Part shown: one piece after another, positions 18,100 to 26,642 of the stretch
Numbering within the stretch: the stretch's first letter is position 1
How the letters are laid out: every line of letters begins with the position of its first letter
Assembly (NCBI GenBank): GCA_965215445.1
Contig: CBDCDT010000002.1
Coordinates: 2,108,001-2,172,000, forward strand
Direction: 5' to 3'
DNA length: 64,000 nucleotides
DNA from: CBDBLK01 sp965215445
GTDB taxonomy: Bacteria > Bdellovibrionota > Bacteriovoracia > Bacteriovoracales > Bacteriovoracaceae
Position numbers and translations under genes: made by a program
The notes under the pieces: generated by a model
Database searches by the model: none
Seen by the model: only the letters and a program-made list of their open reading frames with translations
Told to the model about the DNA's origin: nothing

Positions 18100-18801
18100 T
18101 TAAAACACTAGAGAGGAAAAGAAAAACACCAATGAGAGCAAAAAGCACAGGATTAGCAAAAAAAGCAAAAAGAGCGGGGCCAGCAGCGCCGCCCCCGCCT
18201 GTAGGGGAGGCCATTCCAGGTTGCGGGTAAGACCAGCGTAGAGGTAGATCAAGAAAGCAATAGCAAAAAGTCCACTTCCAAAAATAGGAACCAACAAAAA
18301 GGCGTGGGCACTCAAAGCGTGGTTGACCACCTGTTTGCTGCCCTCTTCAAGGCCATCTTTACGCCCAATCAGGCGTCCAAAAAGGCGAAGACAATAGGGC
18401 CAAACCTGGGCCATGGCCCAAAAGTTCAGGGGGAAGAGGACGACTTTAAAAAGCAGCACCAGCAGGATGCCCTGTTGTTGTTTAAAAAGTGTTCCCTCCA
18501 AAAGAGAGAAGGCGTAGGAATCTGCGAAGCTATCGCGAAACCACAACCATCCCACACAAATGGCGATACACACCCAGGCCGCCTGAATCATGGCCATCAA
18601 CCAGGAGACACACAAAACTTCAAAGAAGTTCATCTCCTCCGGCGCGGCAGCTTTTTCTGCGGGAGCGTTTTGCCCTACCACCAAACGAAAAGGCAATAAT
18701 TCCGCCTTTTGCGCCCTGTTCATGCGCAGGCGGCGCAAACTCTCCTGCACCTCAAAGGGGTGTAAAAAAGACTGAAAATAGGCGCTAAATACGGCGTGCA
18801 T
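18100..18801 (-). CDS. Yip1-like multi-pass membrane protein
   Basis: 233 residues. A polar N-terminal segment (about 60 residues) precedes five strongly hydrophobic segments from residue 65 to the end, with a central basic loop (RLIGRKDGLEEGSKQ). Size and organisation resemble bacterial Yip1-domain proteins; the call is by pattern only. It lies immediately upstream of the GHMP kinase gene (9-base gap) and is probably co-transcribed with it. Confidence 0.5.
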   Translation of the reverse strand: MHAVFSAYFQSFLHPFEVQESLRRLRMNRAQKAELLPFRLVVGQNAPAEKAAAPEEMNFFEVLCVSWLMAMIQAAWVCIAICVGWLWFRDSFADSYAFSLLEGTLFKQQQGILLVLLFKVVLFPLNFWAMAQVWPYCLRLFGRLIGRKDGLEEGSKQVVNHALSAHAFLLVPIFGSGLFAIAFLIYLYAGLTRNLEWPPLQAGAALLAPLFLLFLLILCFLLSLVFFFSSLVF

Positions 18802-18862
18802 ACGGAGTTTATTCTAGCAAAGAAAAAGTTTTTCTACAATCGCCGAGTATTTCATATTCCCC

Positions 18863-19555
18863 TTAAAGCGAAATTTCGGAGTCATTGGCAGCACAGGCAG
18901 AGGCCTCGGGACATTCCTTTCCCCCGGGCAAGGCCTTGCAAACCGCAATATGGTAATGGCCGCTCGGAGCGGGGCGATTCCTGCAGGTTACTCTTCCCCT
19001 GCACAAGGCCTTCCTGGTTCCACACGTTGGACTTCCCCCACCCGACGTCGGGTCGTAGACAATCAGGTTGGGTTCATCTTGCCAATCGCAATCAGGCCTG
19101 TCACTATTCGGGGCACTTTGACCTGCCAATGTTCCGATGCTGCCCAATTCCCTACTCCCTCTTTCATCGTCATACAATTTCACCGAATTGCCGTAGAAAT
19201 AATCACCGACAATAATATTTGCCCCTCTTGCCACTTCGTTTATAAGCTGACCCTCTGCCCACTTGTCTATACCTCCTGTATAAAAATTAGGAGGATTTGG
19301 CAGTATTTTGGTCTGGATACTACCATTTAAAGACACTCTTACCTCCACAGCTTGTGCTGCTACACCGTCGGCGATAAAACCACCTCCGTGAGAACCACAA
19401 AGTATCCTAGTACGATGAGTTTTGTCTGGACACATACATCGTGAACGAACTGTATCTTTTTCACATCGGGTTGTGTTGGCAGGGGGAGTTTGAGCGGATA
19501 CACCCATCATCGCTGTAAGAGAGAGGAAAATGCCAAAACAAATTGTCCTTATCAT
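18863..19555 (-). CDS. Exported protein, paralogue of 19856-21034
   Basis: 230 residues with signal peptide MIRTICFGIFLSLTAMMGVSAQ. The N-terminal domain (residues 28-130) has RILCGSHGGGFIADGV, AVEVRV and LPNPPN; the C-terminal domain (about 160-230) is cysteine-rich with ALCRGRVTCRN and IAVCKA. Both align with segments of the 392-residue protein two genes upstream, so the two are paralogues of an unrecognised two-domain secreted family. Overlaps the preceding gene by 4 bases and is last in a three-gene operon. The even number of paired cysteines suggests disulfide bonding outside the cytoplasm. Confidence 0.65.
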   Translation of the reverse strand: MIRTICFGIFLSLTAMMGVSAQTPPANTTRCEKDTVRSRCMCPDKTHRTRILCGSHGGGFIADGVAAQAVEVRVSLNGSIQTKILPNPPNFYTGGIDKWAEGQLINEVARGANIIVGDYFYGNSVKLYDDERGSRELGSIGTLAGQSAPNSDRPDCDWQDEPNLIVYDPTSGGGSPTCGTRKALCRGRVTCRNRPAPSGHYHIAVCKALPGGKECPEASACAANDSEISL

Positions 19556-19836
19556 TTTTTGCCCTTTTGCTGTTTTTTTTGGGTGCGCTTTTTTTGATTT
19601 TCTTTAATTTGTTTGAGTAAAATATCAGATTTTAAAATGGCGTACACATGAGCACCCGGTTTGATTTTCATACGTTTGGGAATGCTGTTTCTGGGAACAA
19701 TGATGTCACCGCCGTCTCGATAGAGAGTCACTGTTTTTTTATTAAAATCTCCCACTTGTCCTTCGACGACAATGTGGGGTTCGACTCCCGCCCAAGTGCC
19801 GGACATAAAGAGAAAAAGCAAAAGCATTTTTTTCAT
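19552..19836 (-). CDS. Small exported protein with basic tail
   Basis: 94 residues from ATG 19836, chosen because GGGAGC precedes it and it yields a signal peptide (MKKMLLLFLFMSGTWAG). The middle is a short beta-rich stretch (VVEGQVGDF...TVTLYRDGGDIIVPRNSIP), reminiscent of a small OB/SH3-like fold, and the last 25 residues are almost all Lys, Gln and Arg. No family recognised. It sits between the two paralogous secreted proteins and overlaps the downstream gene by 4 bases. Confidence 0.6.
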   Translation of the reverse strand: MKKMLLLFLFMSGTWAGVEPHIVVEGQVGDFNKKTVTLYRDGGDIIVPRNSIPKRMKIKPGAHVYAILKSDILLKQIKENQKKRTQKKQQKGKK

Positions 19837-19855
19837 AAAAGCTCCCAAAAACCAT

Positions 19856-21034
19856 TTACCTGGATACACCTCTCGGCCTGGGTGAAACACTTTGCACCGG
19901 AGCAGATGATTGCTCTTGCGCCAACTCTGAAGCAATCGCGGGAGTCACGTCGGGATCGAGAGCGCAATCAGTAGCACTATAGGAACATTGATAACCACCA
20001 CCCTCAATTTTTCTGGCCTTACAGGCAACTTTAATATTCACCACGGTATTGGAACCCGCCTCACCTTCTAAATTGCAAGAAACCTCCGTAAAGCACAGGG
20101 CCAGTTCACTACACTGGCGACTTGTCCCCGTCTTCTGTGTGTATTTTATGGGACTGGGGCGTTCCCCTTTATAATGGCATGTATCGAAAGCAATATTCTC
20201 TGCCGTCGGGCCTTCCTCAAGTGCTGCTGGAAGAGTAATTTTTAAACTGGAATCGCCGGAGACAACGGGTTCCAATAGTAGAGCAGTACTCCCTTTTCTG
20301 GGAGGCACTCTTTGCCCCACCACCGGAATATCAAACGTGGCATCTGTCAGAGATAGCGGTGTCGACGATGCAATTGGCCTTTGGCGTGCCAGTCTCGATT
20401 CCCTGCTTGTAATGGGAGTTCTGTCGATGTCACTTCTGCTTCGCCTCGGGCCTTCTTCAAGTGCTGTCCTCGATTCCCTGCTTGCAATGGGGGTTCTGTC
20501 TATGTCACTTCTGCTTCGCCTCGGGCCTTCCTCAAGTGCTGTCCTCGATTCCCTGCTCGAAATAGGAGTTCTGTCGATGTCGCTTCTGCTTCTGCGTGCT
20601 GGCCTTTCCATCTGAGTCAATGTCGTACCACTCTTTTCCAGAGGAGTTCTGTGTAATACCGTCGATTTGTCGTAGAAAAAGGGTTCCCGCCCGAGGTTGA
20701 GTGTATTTCCACGCCTGATTTCTCTGGACAGCCTGCGCGCTATCCACTTCTTCGCCTCTTCCTTGTCTGCGGGAGGGTTGTTTAGTTTGACGGTTCTGAC
20801 CAAGTTTCCGTTCCTGTCTCTGATTTTAACTTCCACAGCTTTGGGTCGCACATTGCCGGCGAGAAATCCAGCGTGCCTGTTCCCACACCTGATCGCCCTA
20901 GGATAGGGACAATCGCTGCATGTCTGATTGTTGATAATGCTACACTTGGATGTTTCCGCAGCGTGTGCGGAAACAATCGCCAAACAAAACAAGAACAAAC
21001 CACACAAGGCCCCAAGGAATGTTTTGAAATTCAT
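19856..21034 (-). CDS. Exported two-domain protein with 25-residue repeats
   Basis: 392 residues with signal peptide ending SAHA (about residue 25). The N-terminal domain (28-130: CPYPRAIRCG, AVEVKI, LNNPP) and C-terminal cysteine-rich domain (about 275-360: CSELALCFTEVSC, VACKARK) match the 230-residue paralogue downstream. Between them is a linker with three tandem 25-residue repeats (residues 147-221) of core RRSRSDIDRTPI plus SRESRTALEEGP. The repeats are strongly basic and Ser-rich, likely disordered, with several dibasic sites. First gene of a three-gene operon. Function unknown; a new secreted family is likely. Confidence 0.65.
   Translation of the reverse strand: MNFKTFLGALCGLFLFCLAIVSAHAAETSKCSIINNQTCSDCPYPRAIRCGNRHAGFLAGNVRPKAVEVKIRDRNGNLVRTVKLNNPPADKEEAKKWIARRLSREIRRGNTLNLGREPFFYDKSTVLHRTPLEKSGTTLTQMERPARRSRSDIDRTPISSRESRTALEEGPRRSRSDIDRTPIASRESRTALEEGPRRSRSDIDRTPITSRESRLARQRPIASSTPLSLTDATFDIPVVGQRVPPRKGSTALLLEPVVSGDSSLKITLPAALEEGPTAENIAFDTCHYKGERPSPIKYTQKTGTSRQCSELALCFTEVSCNLEGEAGSNTVVNIKVACKARKIEGGGYQCSYSATDCALDPDVTPAIASELAQEQSSAPVQSVSPRPRGVSR
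20375..20596 (-). repeat. Three tandem 75-bp coding repeats
   Basis: Each unit encodes the 25-residue Arg/Ser/Asp-rich repeat of the 392-residue exported protein; the third copy diverges after SRESR. Unit length is a multiple of three, so copy-number change would keep the frame. Confidence 0.8.
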
Positions 21035-21057
21035 GGAAGCTCCTCTTAAACACCATC

Positions 21058-21399
21058 ATGACACATGATGTCTTTGGAGTACTTGAGGTTGAAAAAAATG
21101 CCCTCCTCCGAAGGTCGGATATTTTTTTGAAAATTGCTAAAATGGCCAAACTTTCGCAAACTCAGGCGGTGAGGTTATGTCTTCAAGACCAACTCAACCG
21201 CAACAAAATCAAAATGATTATCAACGACCTTTCTCTTCTTCACACCGGCCCTTCTCGCAAGAAGGCGTCCACCGATGAACATATTTTTTGCAAATTGGAA
21301 CTCTTGCTTCCAATTTGCAAAATTGTCAATCCAAAAGAAAAATCCCCTTTATTTTCAAGGGGTTATCTCAATTCAGAAATCTGCGGCCCTTGTTTTTAG
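21058..21399 (+). CDS. Doubtful small ORF with antitoxin-like segment
   Basis: 113 codons with no clear ribosome-binding site. Residues 19-48 (SDIFLKIAKMAKLSQTQAVR and following) resemble the ribbon-helix-helix segment of VapB/PSK-type antitoxins (consensus LTGESxTEAVRxALxERL). The rest runs through two hairpins and looks non-coding. It may be a decayed antitoxin fragment upstream of the DUF4143 gene, or chance. No toxin gene is adjacent. Confidence 0.25.
   Translation: MTHDVFGVLEVEKNALLRRSDIFLKIAKMAKLSQTQAVRLCLQDQLNRNKIKMIINDLSLLHTGPSRKKASTDEHIFCKLELLLPICKIVNPKEKSPLFSRGYLNSEICGPCF
21286..21322. promoter_or_regulatory. Perfect 15-bp inverted repeat, 7-base loop
   Basis: TTTTGCAAATTGGAA (21286-21300), CTCTTGC, then the exact complement (21308-21322). 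It is followed by a second hairpin, CCCCTT-7-AAGGGG (21344-21362). Both lie in the 390-base gap between divergent genes, 60-140 bases upstream of a DUF4143 start. Lack of a T-run argues against a plain terminator. Confidence 0.6.
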
Positions 21400-21434
21400 A
21401 CAGATTTAAAGGTAGACTTTCAATATGTCTAAAA
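21394..21434. promoter_or_regulatory. 9-bp inverted repeat overlapping a start codon
   Basis: TTTTAGACA (21394-21402) and TGTCTAAAA (21426-21434) are exact complements 23 bases apart; the right arm covers the ATG of the DUF4143 gene at 21425. Position suits an autoregulatory operator. Confidence 0.35.
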
Positions 21435-22648
21435 TCAAAAGAAGTTGTGTAAATTCAATACGTTATCTTATGCAAAAATTCCCCGCCGTGGCGATACTGG
21501 GGGCCAGGCAAGTGGGTAAGACGACTCTACTCAGGGAACTGCTCCCCAAGGCCCCCTTTTTCGACTTGGAGAGAAGCGAAGATTTCTCCCGCATTACTCG
21601 CTCGCCGGAATTTTTTCTGGAGCAATTTGAAGAGAGCATCGTCATCGACGAGGCGCAAATAGTGCCGGAACTTTTTAATGCTTTGAGGGTGAGAATTGAC
21701 CAAAGGAGAGAGCAAAAAGGACAGTTCCTGATTAGCGGTTCGAGTTCCCCCGAACTGCTCAAAAATATCACCGAAAGTCTGGCCGGGCGGGTGGCGATCT
21801 TTGAGTTGCCCCCTTTGGGCCTGCACGAGTCCTGGCAATTCCCACCGAGTCCCTTGCCTTTAAAAATGGCATCAAAGGAATTTGAACTGCCTCAAAACCC
21901 CACTTTTTCCCGAGAGCAGATCGAGCAAAGTTTTCTTTTTGGAGGGTATCCCGAGCCCTTTCTGGGCCGAAAAGATCAAAAGTTCTTTATCAACTGGATG
22001 GAAAACTACCACTCGACATACTTAAAAAGAGACATCCGCTCGCTCTTTCCCGGCATCAAACTTCCCACCTATCAGAAGTTTCTCTCCATGCTGGCCGACT
22101 CCAGCGGAAACCTGCTCAACACCTCCGTTTTTGCCCGCTCTTTGGACATTTCCGCGCCCACCGTAAAATCCTATTTTCAAATTGCCGAGGGGTCTTTTTT
22201 TTGGAGGAACCTTGCAAGCTATGAAAAAAACGTTCAAAGAAGAGTGAGCAAAATGCCCAAAGGATATATCGCCGATTCGGGGATCAATAATTTTTTGCTC
22301 CAATTGGCCGACAGGGAACGGCTGTACTCTTCGAGAAACGTAGGTATGCTCTGGCAATCTTTCGTCACCGAGCAATTGCTGAGAATGTTTAAAGACCACC
22401 TCATTCCCGTCTCTGGTTTTCACTACCGGACTCACAACGGGTCTGAAATCGACCTCATTCTCGAAGCACCTTTTGGCATCATCCCAGTAGAAATTAAACT
22501 GGGAACGAGCATTTCCGCAAAACAACTCAAAACGCTGGAGCGCTTTATCCGCGAACACGGCCTTTCCCTGGGGCTGGTCATCAACAACGCCCACAAGGCC
22601 TGTTGGCTCAGCGACCACATTGCCCAAATTCCGCTGGAATACTGGTAA
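21425..22648 (+). CDS. AAA ATPase with DUF4143 domain
   Basis: 407 residues. Walker A GARQVGKT (near residue 26), Walker B SIVIDEAQ, sensor LISGSSSPELL, and C-terminal GSEIDLILEAPFGIIPVEIKLG containing the EID...EIK nuclease-like elements. Complete, and closest in motifs to the partial copy at 1-1096. Upstream are three inverted repeats. It converges with the 160-residue gene of the ABC operon and their stops abut (22648/22649). Family role unknown. Confidence 0.88.
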   Translation: MSKIKRSCVNSIRYLMQKFPAVAILGARQVGKTTLLRELLPKAPFFDLERSEDFSRITRSPEFFLEQFEESIVIDEAQIVPELFNALRVRIDQRREQKGQFLISGSSSPELLKNITESLAGRVAIFELPPLGLHESWQFPPSPLPLKMASKEFELPQNPTFSREQIEQSFLFGGYPEPFLGRKDQKFFINWMENYHSTYLKRDIRSLFPGIKLPTYQKFLSMLADSSGNLLNTSVFARSLDISAPTVKSYFQIAEGSFFWRNLASYEKNVQRRVSKMPKGYIADSGINNFLLQLADRERLYSSRNVGMLWQSFVTEQLLRMFKDHLIPVSGFHYRTHNGSEIDLILEAPFGIIPVEIKLGTSISAKQLKTLERFIREHGLSLGLVINNAHKACWLSDHIAQIPLEYW

Positions 22649-23131
22649 TCATTCTTTCAATAAATCGCGCTGAAACAGACGCTTTATGCGCCGGTATTTG
22701 AGGTCGTGGCGGTGGGATTCCCGGGCGAGGTAGGCTCCCTCGGCACTTGCCGAATCGTCGGCCACCACCACGGAAGTTCCCGCCGGAGTGTCGATTTGGA
22801 GATAAAAGCTGTGGGCAAAATCCAGTTTGTTTCCCAGGGTAACGGAGACTTTTCCGCGCTCAAAAACAAAGTTCATGCTCAGTTTTTCGGAGGGAAACAA
22901 GTGTTTGCGAACAATATCCAAAGGCAAGCGTTTTTTAATTGCGATAGAGTCAAACTCACGCAAAAACTCCTCTAGCTTTGGGGTTTGGGTTCCCTGCATA
23001 CGCCCCCAGTTTTGCTCCCAGACCGCAAAATCAAAGGCGCGCACCAACTCCGAACCGGCCTTTTGCTCTTGAAAAAAAAAGATCACTGTTGCCAGCCCGA
23101 AAGTCAGGCCGAGCAAAATCAGGTTGCGCAC
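22649..23131 (-). CDS. Small membrane-anchored protein at the end of the GldG operon
   Basis: 160 residues with one N-terminal hydrophobic anchor (LILLGLTFGLATVIFFF). The remainder is soluble with an alternating strand pattern (VSVTLGNKLDFAHSFYLQI, TSVVVADD). Bacterial GldA/F/G-like operons often end with a DUF4340 gene; this protein occupies that place but is much shorter and I see no clear DUF4340 signature. It starts directly at the end of the GldG gene (23132), consistent with coupling, and likely faces the periplasm as an accessory subunit. Confidence 0.55.
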   Translation of the reverse strand: MRNLILLGLTFGLATVIFFFQEQKAGSELVRAFDFAVWEQNWGRMQGTQTPKLEEFLREFDSIAIKKRLPLDIVRKHLFPSEKLSMNFVFERGKVSVTLGNKLDFAHSFYLQIDTPAGTSVVVADDSASAEGAYLARESHRHDLKYRRIKRLFQRDLLKE

Positions 23132-24673
23132 TTACAAGGCCCTCCGGCGCTGGTAAAAGACAAACGCCAGCATTAAAAGCGCAAGCGGCAAGATCAACAT
23201 GACGGCGTAGAAGACCAGTCCCATTTGGTGGCGATTGACAAAGAGAGGACTCTCCTCGATCGCCGGCACGTCGAAGGCGGCCAGGTGGTCTTGATCGGCC
23301 ATCCAGTACAAGCTGTTTAAAAAGAGGTTGAAGTTTTTGGGATATTTGCGGTAGGCATTGGCGACAAAGCGAGAATTGCCAAAGGCCACCACCCGCGCGC
23401 TTCCCTCTGGAGACTGATACGCTCCCACATAACCCAGCGGGCCTTGCAGGTCTTCGCCCTCTTGAAAGCTGAATTTCTCCTTTTGCAAAGAGGAAAGGCG
23501 CGCCTCTCCCCAGGAGGCGGGATGGGGCGAAGAAAAGGCCAGCACGCTCACGTCCTTAGCACGTTTGGAAGAGAGAGCGGGCAAAACCGAACTGGAGAGG
23601 GGGAAAAAGATGGCGTCCTTAAATTTGGCCAGGCCCTTGGTCACCGGATGCTCGGCACTGTATTCGGCGGGGATGGGAATATTGCCCTCAGAACCCTGGG
23701 CGTGCCTGTTTTTATCAACCACGAGATTGTTGGCAACGGCGAGTCCCCACCCTCTCAAAAAGTCGCGCAAACTCTCCAAGGGGTCGTCTTTGAACTGGGG
23801 ATCGAGGGCGACCAGCAAGCTGCCTCCCCCTTCGAGATAGGCGTTGAGTGCTTCCAGTTCGCGCTTTTCAAAATGCGACTTCGGCCCCCAGAGCACCACC
23901 AGATCAGCGCTGGCGGGAACGCTGCTGACCTGCCGAAGATTCAGCGTTTGCCATGCAAAACCGGCCGCGCGAGCGAGCCTGGCCAGTTGCCCTCCGCCTT
24001 GTAAAGAAGTATCTTCCAGATTCATTTCCGCATGTCCGGTGCTGTAAAAAATCACCGGGTCTTTGGGGCGGGAGAGTTTGATAAGGGCATTGGTGATCGC
24101 CAGTTCACTGAGTTCGCGGACTTTTTTTGTGCGCCCACCGGACTCCAGCACAATTTGCGGAATTTCGGTAACGGCGTATTGCTCTACCATCTCCGGGCGC
24201 GATTCGGCGTCGATCAGATCAAAATTGAGCTTCGAGCTTTCCAGGCGGTAGAGTTCCAGCAGGGGCAGGATGCGGGGGAATTGCCCCTCGCGGGCAAAAA
24301 TGCGGAAGTGCACCGGGTGTTGCAAACGCGCTAAAACCTCCCGCGTCTGGGCGGTCAGGCGCGCGCGGCCCGAGGAATCCATTTCCCAAATATGGGGACT
24401 GACAAAGGCCCAAAAATTGAGCAGGGCCAAAAGGCAAAGCACTAAAAAGGCGCTCACCGAGTGGGAACACAAGCGCAGAAAAAAAGAAGAGGTATAAAAG
24501 TGTTCAAAGCGGTGGCGGTGAGCGAGAACCCAGCAGACCAACAAAACCAGCGTCGCCCCACTGGCCGCGAGATTGAGTTTCAACTCGCCGGGAATGGCAA
24601 TCCACAGGCCCACAGTGAGCAACATCATCGCCACCGTCAAAAAAGAGAGCAAAAGTCGTGCCGCCGCTTTCAA
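23132..24673 (-). CDS. GldG-like ABC transporter auxiliary protein
   Basis: 513 residues from TTG 24673 with GGAGG upstream. Two N-terminal transmembrane segments (about residues 6-50 and 62-90), a long periplasmic domain and one C-terminal transmembrane segment (about 485-505). Features such as FYSTGHAEMNL, ADLVVLWGPKSHF and GGSLLVALDP match the GldG/DUF4350 family, whose ThuA-like fold is found in gliding/ABC operons. It follows the permease with one base between stop and start. The substrate of such transporters is unknown outside the gliding Bacteroidota. Confidence 0.8.
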   Translation of the reverse strand: MKAAARLLLSFLTVAMMLLTVGLWIAIPGELKLNLAASGATLVLLVCWVLAHRHRFEHFYTSSFFLRLCSHSVSAFLVLCLLALLNFWAFVSPHIWEMDSSGRARLTAQTREVLARLQHPVHFRIFAREGQFPRILPLLELYRLESSKLNFDLIDAESRPEMVEQYAVTEIPQIVLESGGRTKKVRELSELAITNALIKLSRPKDPVIFYSTGHAEMNLEDTSLQGGGQLARLARAAGFAWQTLNLRQVSSVPASADLVVLWGPKSHFEKRELEALNAYLEGGGSLLVALDPQFKDDPLESLRDFLRGWGLAVANNLVVDKNRHAQGSEGNIPIPAEYSAEHPVTKGLAKFKDAIFFPLSSSVLPALSSKRAKDVSVLAFSSPHPASWGEARLSSLQKEKFSFQEGEDLQGPLGYVGAYQSPEGSARVVAFGNSRFVANAYRKYPKNFNLFLNSLYWMADQDHLAAFDVPAIEESPLFVNRHQMGLVFYAVMLILPLALLMLAFVFYQRRRAL

Positions 24674-24674
24674 G

Positions 24675-25421
24675 CTACCACCTCCTGGATTCCAGCGTGA
24701 GGTGAGTCAGGTAGAGAAAAAAAGCGCACAGGGAAAAGAGATAAACCAGACTGTAACTGCGGATGCCGCCGGTGAGAAAGCTCTCCAAATGCAGGGGCGT
24801 GCTCAAATACTGCGCCAGTTGGGCGAGTGCAAAGTTGTCGGTGTTTTGCCCCATCAGCGCCAACAGTGCCAGGCCCGCCAGCAGGCAAAACGAGGCAAAG
24901 GCGGCGACGATTTGGTTTTGTGTCCAACTCGACGTCCACAGCCCCACCGCCATGTAGGCCCCCACCACCAGAAAAACCCCGAGGTAACCACCGACCAGCA
25001 TACTGAAATTGAAATGCCCTAAAGCGGCCAGAATCAGGGGAAAAATCCCGGTGAGGGCGAGCAAAAAGGCGAGCATCATCAAGCACCCCAGGAATTTGCC
25101 CAGTACGATTTGCCAGCTGGAAAGGCGCGAAGACAAAAGTAATTCCAGCGTACCCGCCCTATTTTCCTCGCTCAAAAGGCGCATCGAAAGCAGTGGGGCC
25201 AAAAAGAGAAACATGATATGAATCACGCCGTAGAGAGGGGCCAGCACCAAACCGTCCAACAGGCGGGCGGTGAGTGTTTCCGCTTTCAAAAGTGATTGAA
25301 AAAAAATCCATCCCAAAAGCAGGCAAAAGGGGGTGGCCAAAAGGTAGATCAAGGGGGAGGCAAAGGCCTCGGCCCATTCTTTTTTTGCGAGCGTCCAAAT
25401 TCCCTTCAAAAAGAAATTCAA
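24675..25421 (-). CDS. ABC-2 type permease (GldF-like)
   Basis: 248 residues from TTG 25421, which overlaps the TGA of the ATPase gene and has GGGAGG upstream inside that gene; longer versions would lie inside it. Six hydrophobic segments, with ELLLSSRLSSWQIVLGKFLG between the second and third, typical of ABC-2 permeases of the GldF/NosY type. Partner of the ATPase (25418-26161) and GldG-like protein. Together they should form one inner-membrane ABC complex. Confidence 0.82.
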   Translation of the reverse strand: MNFFLKGIWTLAKKEWAEAFASPLIYLLATPFCLLLGWIFFQSLLKAETLTARLLDGLVLAPLYGVIHIMFLFLAPLLSMRLLSEENRAGTLELLLSSRLSSWQIVLGKFLGCLMMLAFLLALTGIFPLILAALGHFNFSMLVGGYLGVFLVVGAYMAVGLWTSSWTQNQIVAAFASFCLLAGLALLALMGQNTDNFALAQLAQYLSTPLHLESFLTGGIRSYSLVYLFSLCAFFLYLTHLTLESRRW

Positions 25422-26161
25422 GGCATCACCTCCCGAAAGACGTCTTCCAGTCCCGCGCTTTTTTTGTGGGTGCGCTCTCGAAATTGCCTGCGCAAAACTT
25501 CCCAAGCGCCGGACTTGACGATTTTTCCATTCTGCATAAAGCTCACTTCATCGCAAACCTTGGCCGCCTCGCTTAAATTGTGAGTGGAGAGCAAAATGGT
25601 GTGTTTGCCTTTAAGCCCCAGGATCAGTTCCCGAATTTCGAGTACGGTCTGGGGGTCGAGGCCCACGCTGGGTTCGTCCAAAATGAGCACCTCTGGCCGG
25701 TGAACCAGCGCCTGGGCAATGCCCACCCGTTGGCGAAATCCCTTGGAGAGGTTGCCGATCACCCGCCTGCGCACCTTGCTCAGGCCACAGCGGGCGAGCG
25801 CCTCTTCCCTCCCCTCTTTTTGATCCCGTCCGCAACCGTAAATCTCTTGAACAAAGTGCAAATAGCTCTCCACTCGCATAGTGTCATAGAGCGGGGGAAT
25901 TTCGGGCAAAAAACCGATTTTGCTCTTGGCCCAATGCGGGTCTTGCAAAGCATTGCGCCCCAAAAGCCGATACTCCCCACTGGTGGGCAAAATCGGCCCG
26001 GCGGCAATTCTCATGGTGGTGGACTTGCCCGCCCCGTTTGGCCCCAGCAGAACGTGAATTTTGCCCCGGCCTACGGCCAGGTCGATGCCGGAAAGCGCCG
26101 GAGTTCCCGCATAATCCTTGGACACTCCGCGCATGTCGATGGCCAAAGGACGCTCAAGCAC
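25418..26161 (-). CDS. ABC transporter ATP-binding protein (GldA-like)
   Basis: 247 residues from GTG 26161, chosen for AAGGAGGG immediately upstream; an ATG at 26197 is possible. Walker A is GPNGAGKST, signature LSKGFRQRVGIAQAL, Walker B VLILDEPSVGLDP and H-loop STHNL, all intact. Drives the membrane complex formed with the two downstream genes. Divergent from the small exported protein at 26208. Confidence 0.93.
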   Translation of the reverse strand: MLERPLAIDMRGVSKDYAGTPALSGIDLAVGRGKIHVLLGPNGAGKSTTMRIAAGPILPTSGEYRLLGRNALQDPHWAKSKIGFLPEIPPLYDTMRVESYLHFVQEIYGCGRDQKEGREEALARCGLSKVRRRVIGNLSKGFRQRVGIAQALVHRPEVLILDEPSVGLDPQTVLEIRELILGLKGKHTILLSTHNLSEAAKVCDEVSFMQNGKIVKSGAWEVLRRQFRERTHKKSAGLEDVFREVMP

Positions 26162-26207
26162 CACTCCCTCCTTGACTCCTCTCCAAAAAGGTCGCATTGT
26201 TGTGGAG

Positions 26208-26636
26208 ATGAATAGAATCTTTGGAACAATTTTACTGGCGCTGTGCCTGTCTTGGCAAAACCTGTGCGCCCAAGGCGCAACTTCTTCGGAAAGCGACGTG
26301 CTGGAAAATTCCCTGACCGACATCTACATCGTCACCGGAACCTCTTTGAGCGGGGCAATTTTGGGCCTCTCCACCCTCTCCTTCACCTCCGACCCCTCCG
26401 CCAATACCAACCATATCGTGGTGGGAAGTGCCCTGGGAGTCATTCTGGGCGTGGCCATCGTGGCCTGGAGACAGGCCAACAAATCCAAAAATTACTACTA
26501 CGAAAATGCCCCATCACCCCAGGCGGCGGCAGACCCCTTGGCGCTCGTGCGCAAAACCGCCTCCCTGCCCTCGGCCTTTGATGCAAAATCCAAACATCTC
26601 GTCTTTTATGGGCCAAAGCTCAACTTCAGTTTCTAG
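26208..26636 (+). CDS. Small exported/membrane protein
   Basis: 142 residues from ATG 26208. Signal peptide MNRIFGTILLALCLSWQNLCAQ, then two hydrophobic segments (about 38-58 and 70-85) separated by a Ser/Asn-rich loop, then a polar tail with AAADPLALVRKT. No family recognised. It lies directly upstream of the RNase E/G gene with a 6-base gap, so the two are probably co-transcribed. Confidence 0.6.
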   Translation: MNRIFGTILLALCLSWQNLCAQGATSSESDVLENSLTDIYIVTGTSLSGAILGLSTLSFTSDPSANTNHIVVGSALGVILGVAIVAWRQANKSKNYYYENAPSPQAAADPLALVRKTASLPSAFDAKSKHLVFYGPKLNFSF

Positions 26637-26642
26637 CTCTTA

